A DNA stretch of 31,181 bases. Origin: Bacillota bacterium (GTDB lineage: Bacteria > Bacillota > Clostridia > Oscillospirales > Oscillospiraceae). The notes beneath the pieces were generated by a model. The model was not told the origin of the DNA, did not search any database, and saw nothing but the letters and a program-made list of their open reading frames with translations. The position numbers and the translations under genes are program-made. Of this stretch, positions 22,273 through 30,318 are shown in pieces (positions within the stretch are counted from its first letter, which is position 1; each line of letters begins with the position of its first letter). Where the stretch lies: positions 1 through 31,181 of the forward strand of contig JAEXWS010000137.1 of NCBI GenBank assembly GCA_023406225.1, written 5' to 3'.

Positions 22273-23352
22273 ATGGAGCGGTTAAAGTTCGCGGTTCTGG
22301 GCGCGGGTGCAGGTGGGCAGACCATGGCGGCTTTCCTCAGCAGCAAGGGCTATCCCGTGACCCTTTATGACCATGACGCGGCGAAGATCGCCCGGCTGAA
22401 CGAGCTGGGCAAAATCACGGTCACCGGCAAATGGACATGCGAGGGCTTCCCCCGGCTGGCCACCACCGACATCGCCGCAGCGGTGGAGGACACGGACGTT
22501 ATCATGGTGACCACCACCACCGACGCCCACAGGGAGATCGCCGGTCTGTGCGCCCCCTATCTGCGGGACGGCCAGATCTTCATGCTGAACCCCGGCCATG
22601 TGGGCGGCGCTCTGGAGGTCCGGCACATCCTGCGGGACATTCACGGGTGCGAAAAGGATGTGATCGTCGCGGAGGCAGGCGACTTGATGTATGCCTGCCG
22701 GACTGCGGAAGTGGGAGAGACGTTCCAGTCCGGCGTGAAAAGCCATGTGGCGGTGGCCACGCTGCCTGCCGGCGATGTGGACCGGCTGATGGACAAGCTG
22801 GGACCCGTATTCCCCAATCTGGTGCCGGCGAAAAACATTTTGGAGACCGGGTTTGAGGGCGGCGGAGCCATGCTGCATCCGATCCCCAGCCTGATGAACC
22901 TCAACCGCACGGATATGGGGCAGGGATACGACTACTACATGGAGGGGATCACGCCCAGCATCGCAAAATTGGTTTCCGCCTGTGACGCGGAGCGGCTGGC
23001 GGTCTGCCGGGCCCTTGGCCTCGGCGCCCCGTCCCTGGTAAAGACCCTGCAAAAGACGTACGGCCTGGAGCAGGAGGACTTGTACGACCTGCTGCAGCAT
23101 AACAAGGCGTACAAGGGCCTGAAAAGCCCCATGGATCTGAAGCACCGCTTCATTGTGGAAGACACGGTGTGCGGCATGGTGCCGCTGTCCTCCATCGGCG
23201 GGATGCTGGGGGTGGAGACCCCGATCATGAACGCTTTTATTGACATCGCCGGCGTGGTCTGCGGGCGGGATTTCCGGGCTGAGGGACGAACGGCTGAAAA
23301 CCTGGGCCTTGCCGGAAAGACGCTGGAGGAGATCTACGCGCTGATTTCGTGA
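22273..23352 (+). CDS. NAD/NADP octopine/nopaline dehydrogenase family protein
   Basis: 359 residues. The N-terminal Rossmann domain begins LKFAVLGAGAGGQTMAAFLS (4-23) with an acidic Asp after the second strand (VTLYDHD), favouring NAD. The C-terminal octopine/nopaline-dehydrogenase domain shows GGGAMLHPIPSLMN with candidate catalytic H202, and RFIVEDTVCGMVPLSS (292-307) followed by GGMLGVETPIM. The family oxidises opines (secondary-amine conjugates of an amino acid and a keto acid) to amino acid plus keto acid, or runs the reverse. First gene of the IclR-linked operon; GGGGGCGG precedes the ATG. Association with an importer suggests a catabolic direction, which is inference. Several paralogues of this family have no known substrate. 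Confidence 0.88.
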   Translation: MERLKFAVLGAGAGGQTMAAFLSSKGYPVTLYDHDAAKIARLNELGKITVTGKWTCEGFPRLATTDIAAAVEDTDVIMVTTTTDAHREIAGLCAPYLRDGQIFMLNPGHVGGALEVRHILRDIHGCEKDVIVAEAGDLMYACRTAEVGETFQSGVKSHVAVATLPAGDVDRLMDKLGPVFPNLVPAKNILETGFEGGGAMLHPIPSLMNLNRTDMGQGYDYYMEGITPSIAKLVSACDAERLAVCRALGLGAPSLVKTLQKTYGLEQEDLYDLLQHNKAYKGLKSPMDLKHRFIVEDTVCGMVPLSSIGGMLGVETPIMNAFIDIAGVVCGRDFRAEGRTAENLGLAGKTLEEIYALIS

Positions 23353-23363
23353 AACGCGCGGGG

Positions 23364-23393
23364 CGCTGTTCATAACAGCGGATCGTCATCCGC
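23364..23393 (+). repeat. Two overlapping hairpins upstream of the TAXI receptor gene
   Basis: CGCTGTT-cat-AACAGCG (23364-23380) and GCGGAT-cgtc-ATCCGC (23378-23393) share three bases, so they compete or stack in the mRNA. They fill the gap before the receptor gene and could protect a processed receptor mRNA. No U-tract follows. Confidence 0.55.
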
Positions 23394-23434
23394 TGAATGA
23401 AATATAAGAGAAGTGAAAAATGGAGGTCGAAAAC

Positions 23435-24478
23435 ATGAAGAAGTTCTTATCCCTGCTCCTGGCCATGGCGATGGTCCTGGCGCTGGCCGCCTGCGGCGGC
23501 AAGCCCGCAGAGCAAGAACCCACCCCCGGCGCAGCTCCCGACGGCACGCAGACACAAGAACCGGCGGCGCCCAGCGGCATCGATCCCGGCGCCCTGTACG
23601 CCATTGGCGGCGGCGCCACCGGCGGCACATTCAACGCGATGGGTTCCGTATTCACCCAGTTTTTCAACGACGGGAAAATCTATGGCCAGTTTTCGTCCAC
23701 TGCCACCACCGGCGGTGTGCAGAACGTCATCTTCATGCAAAACGGCACCTGCGACTTCGGCATTGTGGGCCAGAGCGTATTTGTGCAGGCCAAGGACGGC
23801 ACGGACTCCTTCGCTGAAAACGGCGCGTATGAGGATCTGACGATCATTGCGCCGCTGTACAGCGCGATCTTCCAGCAATTCGTGGGCAAGGGCATCCAGA
23901 GCGAGGCGGACCTGCGGGGTAAGAAGCTGATCGTCGGCGGCCCCGGCTCCGGCGACGTTGCCATCGCCACCACGCTGTATGAGGCCATGGGCATGAGCTT
24001 TGAGGACTTTGAGCCTTTGTATCTGGGCAGCACCGAGGGCGCGGAGACCATGAAGGACGGCCACGCGGACGGCGCCCTCGCCGTGACGCAGCTCCCCTTC
24101 TCTACCTTTGTGGAGCTGACCAACGCCGATAAGGCGTTCCTGATCCCCCTGGAGCAGAGCACCATCGACGCCATGTGCGATCCCGGCGACCACAGCGAAC
24201 CCTCCTACTATCCCTCCGTCATCCCCGCCAATACATATAAGAACCAGACGGAGGACCTCCCCACCTTCGCAACGGGCACCTATCTCTGCTGCCGCGGCGA
24301 CCTGAGCGAGGAGCTGATCTACGAGCTCACCAAATATATGTGGGAGAATATCGAAGAGCTGAACATCCTTCATGCCGCTGTGGCCGACCTGACGATCGAC
24401 AAGGTCAAGGAGATCGAAGGCATGCCCATCCATCCCGGCGCGCTGAAATACTATCAGGAGGCCGGCGTTCTCGGCTGA
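23435..24478 (+). CDS. TAXI-family TRAP transporter solute-binding lipoprotein
   Basis: 347 residues. The signal peptide MKKFLSLLLAMAMVLALAAC gives a lipobox with Cys20, then a Pro/Ala/Gln-rich linker. The body matches the TAXI receptor family: YAIGGGATGGTFNAMGSVF, STATTGGVQNVIFMQNGTCDFGIV, LRGKKLIVGGPGSGD and DLPTFATGTYL. It binds the substrate outside the cell and delivers it to the fused TRAP permease encoded next. Many TAXI receptors bind glutamate-like or other carboxylate ligands. Start 23435 is chosen because GGAGG lies 9 nt upstream; the ATG at 23420 overlaps that site. Part of the IclR-linked operon. Confidence 0.93.
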   Translation: MKKFLSLLLAMAMVLALAACGGKPAEQEPTPGAAPDGTQTQEPAAPSGIDPGALYAIGGGATGGTFNAMGSVFTQFFNDGKIYGQFSSTATTGGVQNVIFMQNGTCDFGIVGQSVFVQAKDGTDSFAENGAYEDLTIIAPLYSAIFQQFVGKGIQSEADLRGKKLIVGGPGSGDVAIATTLYEAMGMSFEDFEPLYLGSTEGAETMKDGHADGALAVTQLPFSTFVELTNADKAFLIPLEQSTIDAMCDPGDHSEPSYYPSVIPANTYKNQTEDLPTFATGTYLCCRGDLSEELIYELTKYMWENIEELNILHAAVADLTIDKVKEIEGMPIHPGALKYYQEAGVLG

Positions 24479-24532
24479 TCGTGAGCGTTCCCTCTGCAAA
24501 GCGGGGGAGGGGCAAATAAAAGGAGGGCCTTT

Positions 24533-26578
24533 ATGAAAAAAGAGAAAAAGAGGGGCCTTTTCCGCAAGAGCGATCCCGCAGAAGGGGTATCGGAGGCCGC
24601 GGCCTCCGATACCGCCTGCGGAGAGATCGATGCGGAGAAGGCGGATGAGATTTTGCGGGAGTATTCCCGGGAGGATAATGAGCGCTCGCTGACCAAGGTG
24701 GTGGCGTTCATCGTCAATGCGTTTTCCCTGTTCATCTCGCTGTTTTTGGTCTATACGGCGGCGTTCGGCCAGCTTCCTGCCATGCAGCAGCGGTCTTTGT
24801 ATCTGCTGTGCGCCATGGTGATTTTGTTCCTGGTGTATCCGGCGTTCAGCAAACGGACCGGGAAGGGCGTCGCCTGGTATGATTACATCTTCGCGGCGGC
24901 TTCTTTCGGCTGCTGTCTCTACGCGTTCATCAATTATGAGGCGATTTTGATGCGGTTCGGCATCTCCACCTCCGCCGACCAGTTCGTGTTCATTGTTTTG
25001 GCGATCTTGATCCTGGAGGGGACCCGCCGCCTGGTCAGCCCCGCGCTGGCGCTGGTGACGCTGATCTTCCTGGTGTATGCTTACTTCGGAAATTACATGC
25101 CCGGCATGTTCCAGACCAAGGCCGGCGGTCTGAGCCGCATGGCGGATCATATGTTTATGATCCCGGAGGGCATTTTCGGCAGTCCCCTGGGGACGGCCGC
25201 GACCTATGTTTCCCTGTTCGTCCTGTTCAGCTCCCTGCTCCAGGAGTGCGGCATGGGCGATTTCATTCAGGAGATCGCCCTCGCTCTGACCGGACGCGCC
25301 ACCGGCGGGCCCGCCAAAGTGGCCGTCATCTCCAGCGCGGCCTTCGGCACCATCTCCGGCGCCGCCGCCGCCAACGTGGTGGGGACCGGCACCTTTACCA
25401 TCCCGCTGATGAAAAAATGCGGCTATCCGCCCGAGTTCGCCGGCGCGGTGGAGGCATGCGCCTCTACCGGCGGCCAATTGATCCCGCCGGTCATGGGGGC
25501 GGCCTGCTTCGTCATGGCGGAGTATATCGGGATGCCCTATTCCAACATTATGCTGGCGGGCCTGGTTCCCGGCTTCCTGTACTATATGAGCGTATTTGTC
25601 ACCGTGGATCTGCGCAGCAAAAAGCTGGGGCTGGTGGGCATGTCCAAGGACCAGCTGCCCAACGCCAAAGCCGCCATGAAGGCCCGGGGCCATCTGCTGA
25701 TCCCGTTTGGGGCGGTCATCTACCTGATCATCCGGCAATACACCATCTCCTTCTCCGCCCTGATGGGGATCCTTCTGGTGCTGGTCATCTCCCCTCTGCG
25801 GAAAGAGACCCGGATGAACTGGAGGCAGGTGTCCAACGCCTTTGTGGAAGGCGGAAAGAAAACCGTGTCCTTCGGCGTGTCCTGCGCCTGTGTGGGAATG
25901 ATCATCGGCGTGACCACCCTTACCGGCGTGGGCAACGTTCTGGGCAACTACATCCTGGAAATCTCCCGGGGCAATCTGTTTTTGACGCTGTTTCTGGTAA
26001 TGATCATGTCCATCATCATGGGAATGGGAATGCCCACCGTTGCGGTGTATATCGTGCTCGCAACCGTTGCCGCCCCTGTGCTGGTGAAGCTGGGGATCCC
26101 CACGCTGACCTCCCATTTCTTCTGCTTTTACTTCGGCATCCTGGCCTGCATCACTCCGCCTGTGGCGGTCCCCTCCTATGCGGCGGCGGCCATTGCGGGC
26201 AGCAATCCATCGCGAACAGGCTGGGCTGCGTTCAAAATGGCGATCCCGGCGTTCCTCATCCCCTATGTGTTCGTCTATGAACCCAGCATGCTCCTCAACG
26301 AGATCAATGTGGGGAATACCGTTGCGTGCATTTTTACCGCCATCGTGGGCGTTTATCTGGTCGCCTGCGGGCTGGAAGGCTATCTTGTCCGCGTGATGCC
26401 CAAGTGGAAGCGCGTTCTTGCATTTGCCGCGGGCATTTTCTGTATTGTGCCCGAGCATGTCACGGATATCGTGGGCGTGGCGGTGCTGATCTACCTGATC
26501 ATATCCGAGCGCCGCGCCAAAAAACTGGAGGAGGCCGCCGCGTGTGCCGCTGACGGCGCGCCGGCCGGTCAAGAGTGA
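24533..26578 (+). CDS. TRAP transporter permease, fused 4TM/12TM subunits
   Basis: 681 residues, the length of TRAP permeases in which the small (DctQ) and large (DctM) subunits are one chain, as is usual with TAXI receptors. Residues 1-55 are a charged cytoplasmic extension. Many hydrophobic segments follow, with the typical large-subunit features SSAAFGTISGAAAANVVGTGTF, CASTGGQLIPPVMGAACF, MGMGMPTVAVYIVLATVAAPVLV and the near-C-terminal FGILACITPPVAVPSYAAAAI. Transport uses an ion (Na+ or H+) gradient. AAGGAGGGCC precedes the ATG. A perfect 28-bp palindrome lies in the coding region for the N-terminal tail (24586-24613). Third gene of the operon. Confidence 0.93.
   Translation: MKKEKKRGLFRKSDPAEGVSEAAASDTACGEIDAEKADEILREYSREDNERSLTKVVAFIVNAFSLFISLFLVYTAAFGQLPAMQQRSLYLLCAMVILFLVYPAFSKRTGKGVAWYDYIFAAASFGCCLYAFINYEAILMRFGISTSADQFVFIVLAILILEGTRRLVSPALALVTLIFLVYAYFGNYMPGMFQTKAGGLSRMADHMFMIPEGIFGSPLGTAATYVSLFVLFSSLLQECGMGDFIQEIALALTGRATGGPAKVAVISSAAFGTISGAAAANVVGTGTFTIPLMKKCGYPPEFAGAVEACASTGGQLIPPVMGAACFVMAEYIGMPYSNIMLAGLVPGFLYYMSVFVTVDLRSKKLGLVGMSKDQLPNAKAAMKARGHLLIPFGAVIYLIIRQYTISFSALMGILLVLVISPLRKETRMNWRQVSNAFVEGGKKTVSFGVSCACVGMIIGVTTLTGVGNVLGNYILEISRGNLFLTLFLVMIMSIIMGMGMPTVAVYIVLATVAAPVLVKLGIPTLTSHFFCFYFGILACITPPVAVPSYAAAAIAGSNPSRTGWAAFKMAIPAFLIPYVFVYEPSMLLNEINVGNTVACIFTAIVGVYLVACGLEGYLVRVMPKWKRVLAFAAGIFCIVPEHVTDIVGVAVLIYLIISERRAKKLEEAAACAADGAPAGQE
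24586..24613. repeat. 28-bp perfect palindrome inside the TRAP permease gene
   Basis: Self-complementary from GGTATCGG (24586) to CCGATACC (24613), centred on GGCCGCGGCC. It lies in codons 19-27, coding for the non-conserved cytoplasmic tail, about 55 nt into the gene, and would form a very stable mRNA hairpin. Confidence 0.9.
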
Positions 26579-26669
26579 ACTTGTGGAGAAGGGGCCGTTT
26601 CAAGGAAGGCGCCTGTCCAAAAAAATTTTCGCGGCGCCGCAGGCGCGGCGCATGGAGGATATGAAAACT

Positions 26670-28343
26670 ATGGAAGAGAAAAAGAGAAAGATCAACAGCG
26701 ACCTGGATGACCGGATGACGCTGGACTGGCAGGGGACCCGGGCGTTTTTCTACGGCCTGGGGTACAACGATGCGGATATTGAAAAGCCCCGTGTGGGGAT
26801 CATGAACACGTGGAACGAGATCAACCCGGGGCATATCCACCAGCGCCAGCTGGCGGACGCGGTGCGGGAGGGCATCGTGGAGCGGGGCGGCTTGCCGTTT
26901 TTGTTCTACGGAGTGAACCTGTGCGACTGCGTGGGGGGCGGAGACTATGTGCTGCCCAGCCGGGACCTGCTGGTGAACGAGATCGAGCTGAACGCGAAGG
27001 CGCACCACCTGGACGCCATGGTGCTCATCGGCACCTGCGACAAGGTGGTCCCCGCCATGCTGATGGCGGCGGGGCGTGTGAACATCCCCACGGTGATCGT
27101 CACCGGCGGCTACATGAAGACGGCCGTGATGGACGGGGAGTATGTGGACTTCATCGACATCGGAGCCAGCATCTCCAAGGTGCAGGAGGGGAAGATGACC
27201 CCGGAGAAGTTCGAGGAACTGATCCACACCTGCGCGCCGTGCAGCGGAGCCTGCGGCATGATGGGGACGGCCAACACCATGAGCCTGCTGACAGAGACCA
27301 TCGGAATGTCGCTGACGGGGAACGCCACGATGGCGGCCCTCTCCGGCGAGCTCATAAGCCTCAGCCGGGAAGCGGGGCGGAAGGTGATGGAGCTGTGGGA
27401 GAAAAATATCCGGCCCCGGGACATCATTACGGAATCGGCGATCCAAAATGCGATCCGGGTGTGCATGGCCATCGGCGGCTCGTCCAACACCATCATCCAT
27501 ATCCCTGCGGTGGCCACGGAGGCGTGCCTGGACATGGAGTGCAGCGGCATCTATGCGGAGGCCAGCTGCGAGGTGCCGCTGTTGATCGGCATCCGTCCCA
27601 ACGGGAAGTGCTGCATGGCGGATTTTGAGGCGGCGGGAGGCCTGTCCGCCCTGCTGAATGAGATGGCGGAGAAGCTGGACCTTGGCGGCATGACCGTCAC
27701 CGGCAGGACCCTGGGGGAAAACATCGCGGGACGGACCACCTTGAATCCCAATGTGATCCACTCCCTTGCCTCGCCGCTGGACAGCGATGGCGGCCTGATC
27801 CTCTGCAAGGGCAATCTGGTGCCCCAGGGGGCGTTTATCAAGCAGTCCGCCGTTCCGGCAAAGCTCCACCGCTTCCGGGGCACCGCGAAGGTGTTCCACG
27901 ATCAGGATGAGGCGATCGCGGCGCTGCGGGACGGACGGATCCAGGCCGGCAACGTGGTCCTGATCATCTATCAGGGCGTGAAGGCCGGCCCCCATACCTC
28001 CTATGCGTTCACCACTGCCCTGAAAGGAAGCCACCTGAAGGACGACGTGGCCACGGTGACGGACGGGCGCCTGTCCGGCGCGGCCTCCGGCGCCTGCTTC
28101 GGCTACGCCTCTCCCGAGGCGGCCCTGCGGGGACCGCTGTGCGCGGTGCGGGACGGCGACTGGATCAATTACGACATTGAAAAGCGGGAGCTGAACATCG
28201 AGCTCTCCGACGAGGAGCTGGCCAGGCGCATGGAGGAGGCGGAGCTGAAGCTGGAACCCAAAACGGGATGGCTGTCCATTTACCAGCGCTGCGTGGGCTC
28301 CATCCTCAAGGGCGCTACGCTCGTGGAAGACAACCGCGCCTGA
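26670..28343 (+). CDS. IlvD/Edd family Fe-S dehydratase (atypical, likely sugar- or hydroxy-acid dehydratase)
   Basis: 557 residues, a usual IlvD length. Conserved: cluster-type C123 and carbamylation-type K125 in GTCDKVVPAM, C195 in CSGACGMMGTANTM, D86 in NLCDC, and Ser469 in TDGRLSG, the catalytic position in characterised relatives. But the first cluster Cys of [2Fe-2S] members (T-P-C-N) is Gly54 here (NTWNEINPGHIH). It probably removes water from a dihydroxy acid to give a 2-keto-3-deoxy acid. Context (IclR, TRAP importer, opine-type dehydrogenase) points to catabolism rather than valine/isoleucine synthesis. The start is uncertain: 26652, 26661 or 26670. I prefer 26670, 11 nt after GGAGG, because the other ATGs overlap or crowd that site. 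The frame opens back to 26544 without family sequence. Confidence 0.85.
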   Translation: MEEKKRKINSDLDDRMTLDWQGTRAFFYGLGYNDADIEKPRVGIMNTWNEINPGHIHQRQLADAVREGIVERGGLPFLFYGVNLCDCVGGGDYVLPSRDLLVNEIELNAKAHHLDAMVLIGTCDKVVPAMLMAAGRVNIPTVIVTGGYMKTAVMDGEYVDFIDIGASISKVQEGKMTPEKFEELIHTCAPCSGACGMMGTANTMSLLTETIGMSLTGNATMAALSGELISLSREAGRKVMELWEKNIRPRDIITESAIQNAIRVCMAIGGSSNTIIHIPAVATEACLDMECSGIYAEASCEVPLLIGIRPNGKCCMADFEAAGGLSALLNEMAEKLDLGGMTVTGRTLGENIAGRTTLNPNVIHSLASPLDSDGGLILCKGNLVPQGAFIKQSAVPAKLHRFRGTAKVFHDQDEAIAALRDGRIQAGNVVLIIYQGVKAGPHTSYAFTTALKGSHLKDDVATVTDGRLSGAASGACFGYASPEAALRGPLCAVRDGDWINYDIEKRELNIELSDEELARRMEEAELKLEPKTGWLSIYQRCVGSILKGATLVEDNRA

Positions 28344-28372
28344 TGGCGCGGAGAGCGGTGGCTGGTGATCGA

Positions 28373-29263
28373 ATGAAAGGGAGAAACCAGGCGGCGGCGC
28401 TGATGCTGCTCTCCGCCCTGTCTTTTTCGCTGATGCAGGTGGTTGTGAAGATTTCGGCCACAAGCGTCGGCACCATGCAGCAGGTCTTCTGCCGCAATCT
28501 CATCAGCATGTTCGTCGCTTTTTTGCTGTTGAAACGCAGGCGGCTGCCGCTGCTGGGACCCAAGGCGTATCAGCTGCCGCTCTTTGCCAGGTCCTTTTTG
28601 GGATTTGTGGGCGTGGTCATGCTGTTTTACGCTACGGCCGGCGCCCGGCAGGCGGATGTGGCGCTGCTGAACCGGACTTCGCCCATCTGGGTCAGCCTGT
28701 TTGCGATGATTTTTCTAAAAGAGCGGATCTCCAGGGTACAGGCGCCGGTGATCCTGATGTGTCTGGCCGGGGCCTTTGTGGCCATGAAGCCCTCTTTTGA
28801 ATCAAACGCCCTGCCCATGCTGCTGGCGCTGCTGACGGCGGTGAGCAGCGGTCTGGCCTATACCATGATCACGTTTTGCAAAGGCCATGTGGACCCGCTG
28901 ACGGTGATCTTCCACTTCTCCGCCTTCAGCACGGCGGCGGCGGGAATTTTGATGATCCCGGCCTTTGTGGTCCCCTCCCCGCGGGACATGGCGCTTTTGT
29001 GCCTGATTGGCGTTTTCGGCGCCGGCGGCCAGATCGGACTGACCTATGCTTACCAAAAGGCTCCGGCCTCCGAGGTCAGCATATACGATTACTCCGGCAT
29101 CGTCTTTTCCGCGCTGCTGGGCTATTTCCTGCTGGGGGAGGAGCTGACGGGCTCCACCGTATTGGGCGCGCTTTTGATCTGCGGCGGGGCGCTGTGGGCG
29201 TATCTTTACAACCGCAGGCAGGAGCGGGGGCTCAGCGAAAAGACCGCCGCTCCACCGGCATAA
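28373..29263 (+). CDS. EamA/DMT-family permease
   Basis: 296 residues with about ten hydrophobic segments in two EamA repeats, typical of drug/metabolite transporters. The first begins AALMLLSALSFSLMQVVVKI, followed by FCRNLISMFVAFLLL. The second repeat ends VSIYDYSGIVFSALLGYFLLGEELTGSTVLGALLICGG, the most diagnostic segment. Such proteins usually export amino acids or metabolites. It follows the dehydratase by 29 bp and probably handles a substrate or waste product of the module. An alternative ATG at 28343 overlaps the dehydratase stop (TGATG) and would add ten residues; both sites have weak Shine-Dalgarno sequences. Confidence 0.87.
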   Translation: MKGRNQAAALMLLSALSFSLMQVVVKISATSVGTMQQVFCRNLISMFVAFLLLKRRRLPLLGPKAYQLPLFARSFLGFVGVVMLFYATAGARQADVALLNRTSPIWVSLFAMIFLKERISRVQAPVILMCLAGAFVAMKPSFESNALPMLLALLTAVSSGLAYTMITFCKGHVDPLTVIFHFSAFSTAAAGILMIPAFVVPSPRDMALLCLIGVFGAGGQIGLTYAYQKAPASEVSIYDYSGIVFSALLGYFLLGEELTGSTVLGALLICGGALWAYLYNRRQERGLSEKTAAPPA

Positions 29264-29286
29264 AATTTATATGGAGGTAATTTCAG

Positions 29287-29676
29287 ATGGCACATGAAAA
29301 AATTCAGATCGTTCCCAAGGGTGAGGCGTTGAAGACCAAGTGGTCCCGCGCCATCCGCTATGGAGATCTGATCTTCACCACCGCCCACTCCGCCACCCGG
29401 CCCGACGGCACGATGCCTGCCACGCCCGAGGAGCAGATCCGGGGCTGCTTTGAGAGCCTGAAAAACACGCTGGAGTCCGGCGGGTCCGGGATGGACATGG
29501 TCCTGCACTGCGACTGCTTCCTGGCCCATCGGGAGGATTTTCCCCTGATGAATCAGATTTTTGACGAATACTTCCTGGGGGAGGGCGTCCCCACCACGCG
29601 CAGCGTGACGGAGGTGAACTTCACCGCACCCAAATTCCTCTTTGAGATCCAGGCGATTGCAGGCGTTAAGGACTAA
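29287..29676 (+). CDS. RidA family (YjgF/UK114) imine/enamine deaminase
   Basis: 129 residues, the standard RidA length. The key R105 in VPTTRSVTEVNF and E120 in LFEIQAIA are at their family positions. Other marks: RYGDLIFTTAHSA near the N-terminus and EEQIRGCFESLKNTLESGG in the helix. RidA proteins hydrolyse reactive imine or enamine intermediates to keto acids and ammonia. AT-GGAGGTAA precedes the ATG. Last gene of the IclR-linked operon, 23 bp after the DMT gene. Its presence fits a pathway that forms an imine, as opine oxidation would, or a dehydrated amino acid. Confidence 0.92.
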   Translation: MAHEKIQIVPKGEALKTKWSRAIRYGDLIFTTAHSATRPDGTMPATPEEQIRGCFESLKNTLESGGSGMDMVLHCDCFLAHREDFPLMNQIFDEYFLGEGVPTTRSVTEVNFTAPKFLFEIQAIAGVKD

Positions 29677-29757
29677 AGCCCCGCATTCCGCCCGCGGAGG
29701 AGGAAGCTTTCGCGGTTCCGGCCGGTCCTTTTGACGGCGGGTCCGCGAATTACGCAC

Positions 29758-29799
29758 AAAAAAAGCGTCTCCCGGGATCCAGCCCGGGAGACGCTTTTT
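29758..29799. terminator. Bidirectional terminator closing the TRAP operon
   Basis: 16-bp perfect arms (29761-29776, 29783-29798), 6-nt loop, A7 before and T5 at the end. It lies between ridA and the convergent small membrane-protein gene. Confidence 0.93.
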
Positions 29800-29821
29800 G
29801 TCAAATGCGGCGGGAGAGGCC

Positions 29822-30265
29822 TCAATACAGATAGGTCTTTGCGATCTCCGCCTTCCGGAGGAACGCCGCCAGCCGCGCCGCGTCGCCGCTGCGGAGAAGG
29901 CTCCGGGGCACGGTGAGCAGCACCGTCCCCTCCCGCCGAAGGCACAGCAGCGGCTGGTGGCCGTTGAGGACCGTGCGGGAGGAGCGGACGGTCCGCAGGC
30001 GCAGTTCCGCCGTCACGCCCGCGTAGGGGATGACGCGGACGGCGCGCCGGGTGCGGACCTCCAGATGGCCGGGATAGAGGAGCAGACGGTATCCGCGCCG
30101 CTCCCGCAGCCACAAAAAGGCCGCCAGAGGCAGGACCAGGACCAGGATCAGGCCCCACGCGCCGATGATGCAGGCGGTGATGAGCAGGACCAGGCTGAAA
30201 AAGCCTGTGAGCAGGAGCGCGGTCAGGGGGAACATGGTGTCGGCGCGCAGCTCCAGGGGCTCCAT
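29822..30265 (-). CDS. Small membrane protein with PH-like C-terminal domain
   Basis: 147 residues. Two adjacent hydrophobic segments form a membrane hairpin (about 12-33, LTALLLTGFFSLVLLITACII; about 37-54, GLILVLVLPLAAFLWL). A soluble beta-rich segment follows: YRLLLYPGHLEVRTRRAVRVIPYAGVTAEL. This resembles the bacterial PH-like/YcxB architecture, but the match is by pattern and no function is known. The start at 30263-30265 has AGGAG upstream; the larger open frame beyond it is the htpG region in another frame. It lies after htpG on the same strand, separated by a hairpin terminator. Confidence 0.65.
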   Translation of the reverse strand: MEPLELRADTMFPLTALLLTGFFSLVLLITACIIGAWGLILVLVLPLAAFLWLRERRGYRLLLYPGHLEVRTRRAVRVIPYAGVTAELRLRTVRSSRTVLNGHQPLLCLRREGTVLLTVPRSLLRSGDAARLAAFLRKAEIAKTYLY

Positions 30266-30280
30266 GACGGCTCCTTTCTG

Positions 30281-30314
30281 AAAAACGGCCGGGCGTGGAC
30301 CCGGCCGCTTTTTT
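30281..30314. terminator. Terminator downstream of htpG
   Basis: 8-bp perfect GC arms (30286-30293, 30300-30307) with a 6-nt loop. On the minus strand the tail is TTTTT, positioned just after the htpG stop; T6 also follows on the plus side. Confidence 0.8.
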
Positions 30315-30318
30315 GTGG

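Noticed and set aside
23447..26572. 1041-codon open frame on the minus strand opposite the TRAP genes
   Set aside because: His/Gly/Gln-rich shadow frame with no recognisable domain, opposite two clear TRAP components.
29677..29757. Possible small gene or RNA after ridA
   Set aside because: No start codon with a ribosome site and no structure beyond the following terminator; it is an ordinary 3' untranslated stretch.
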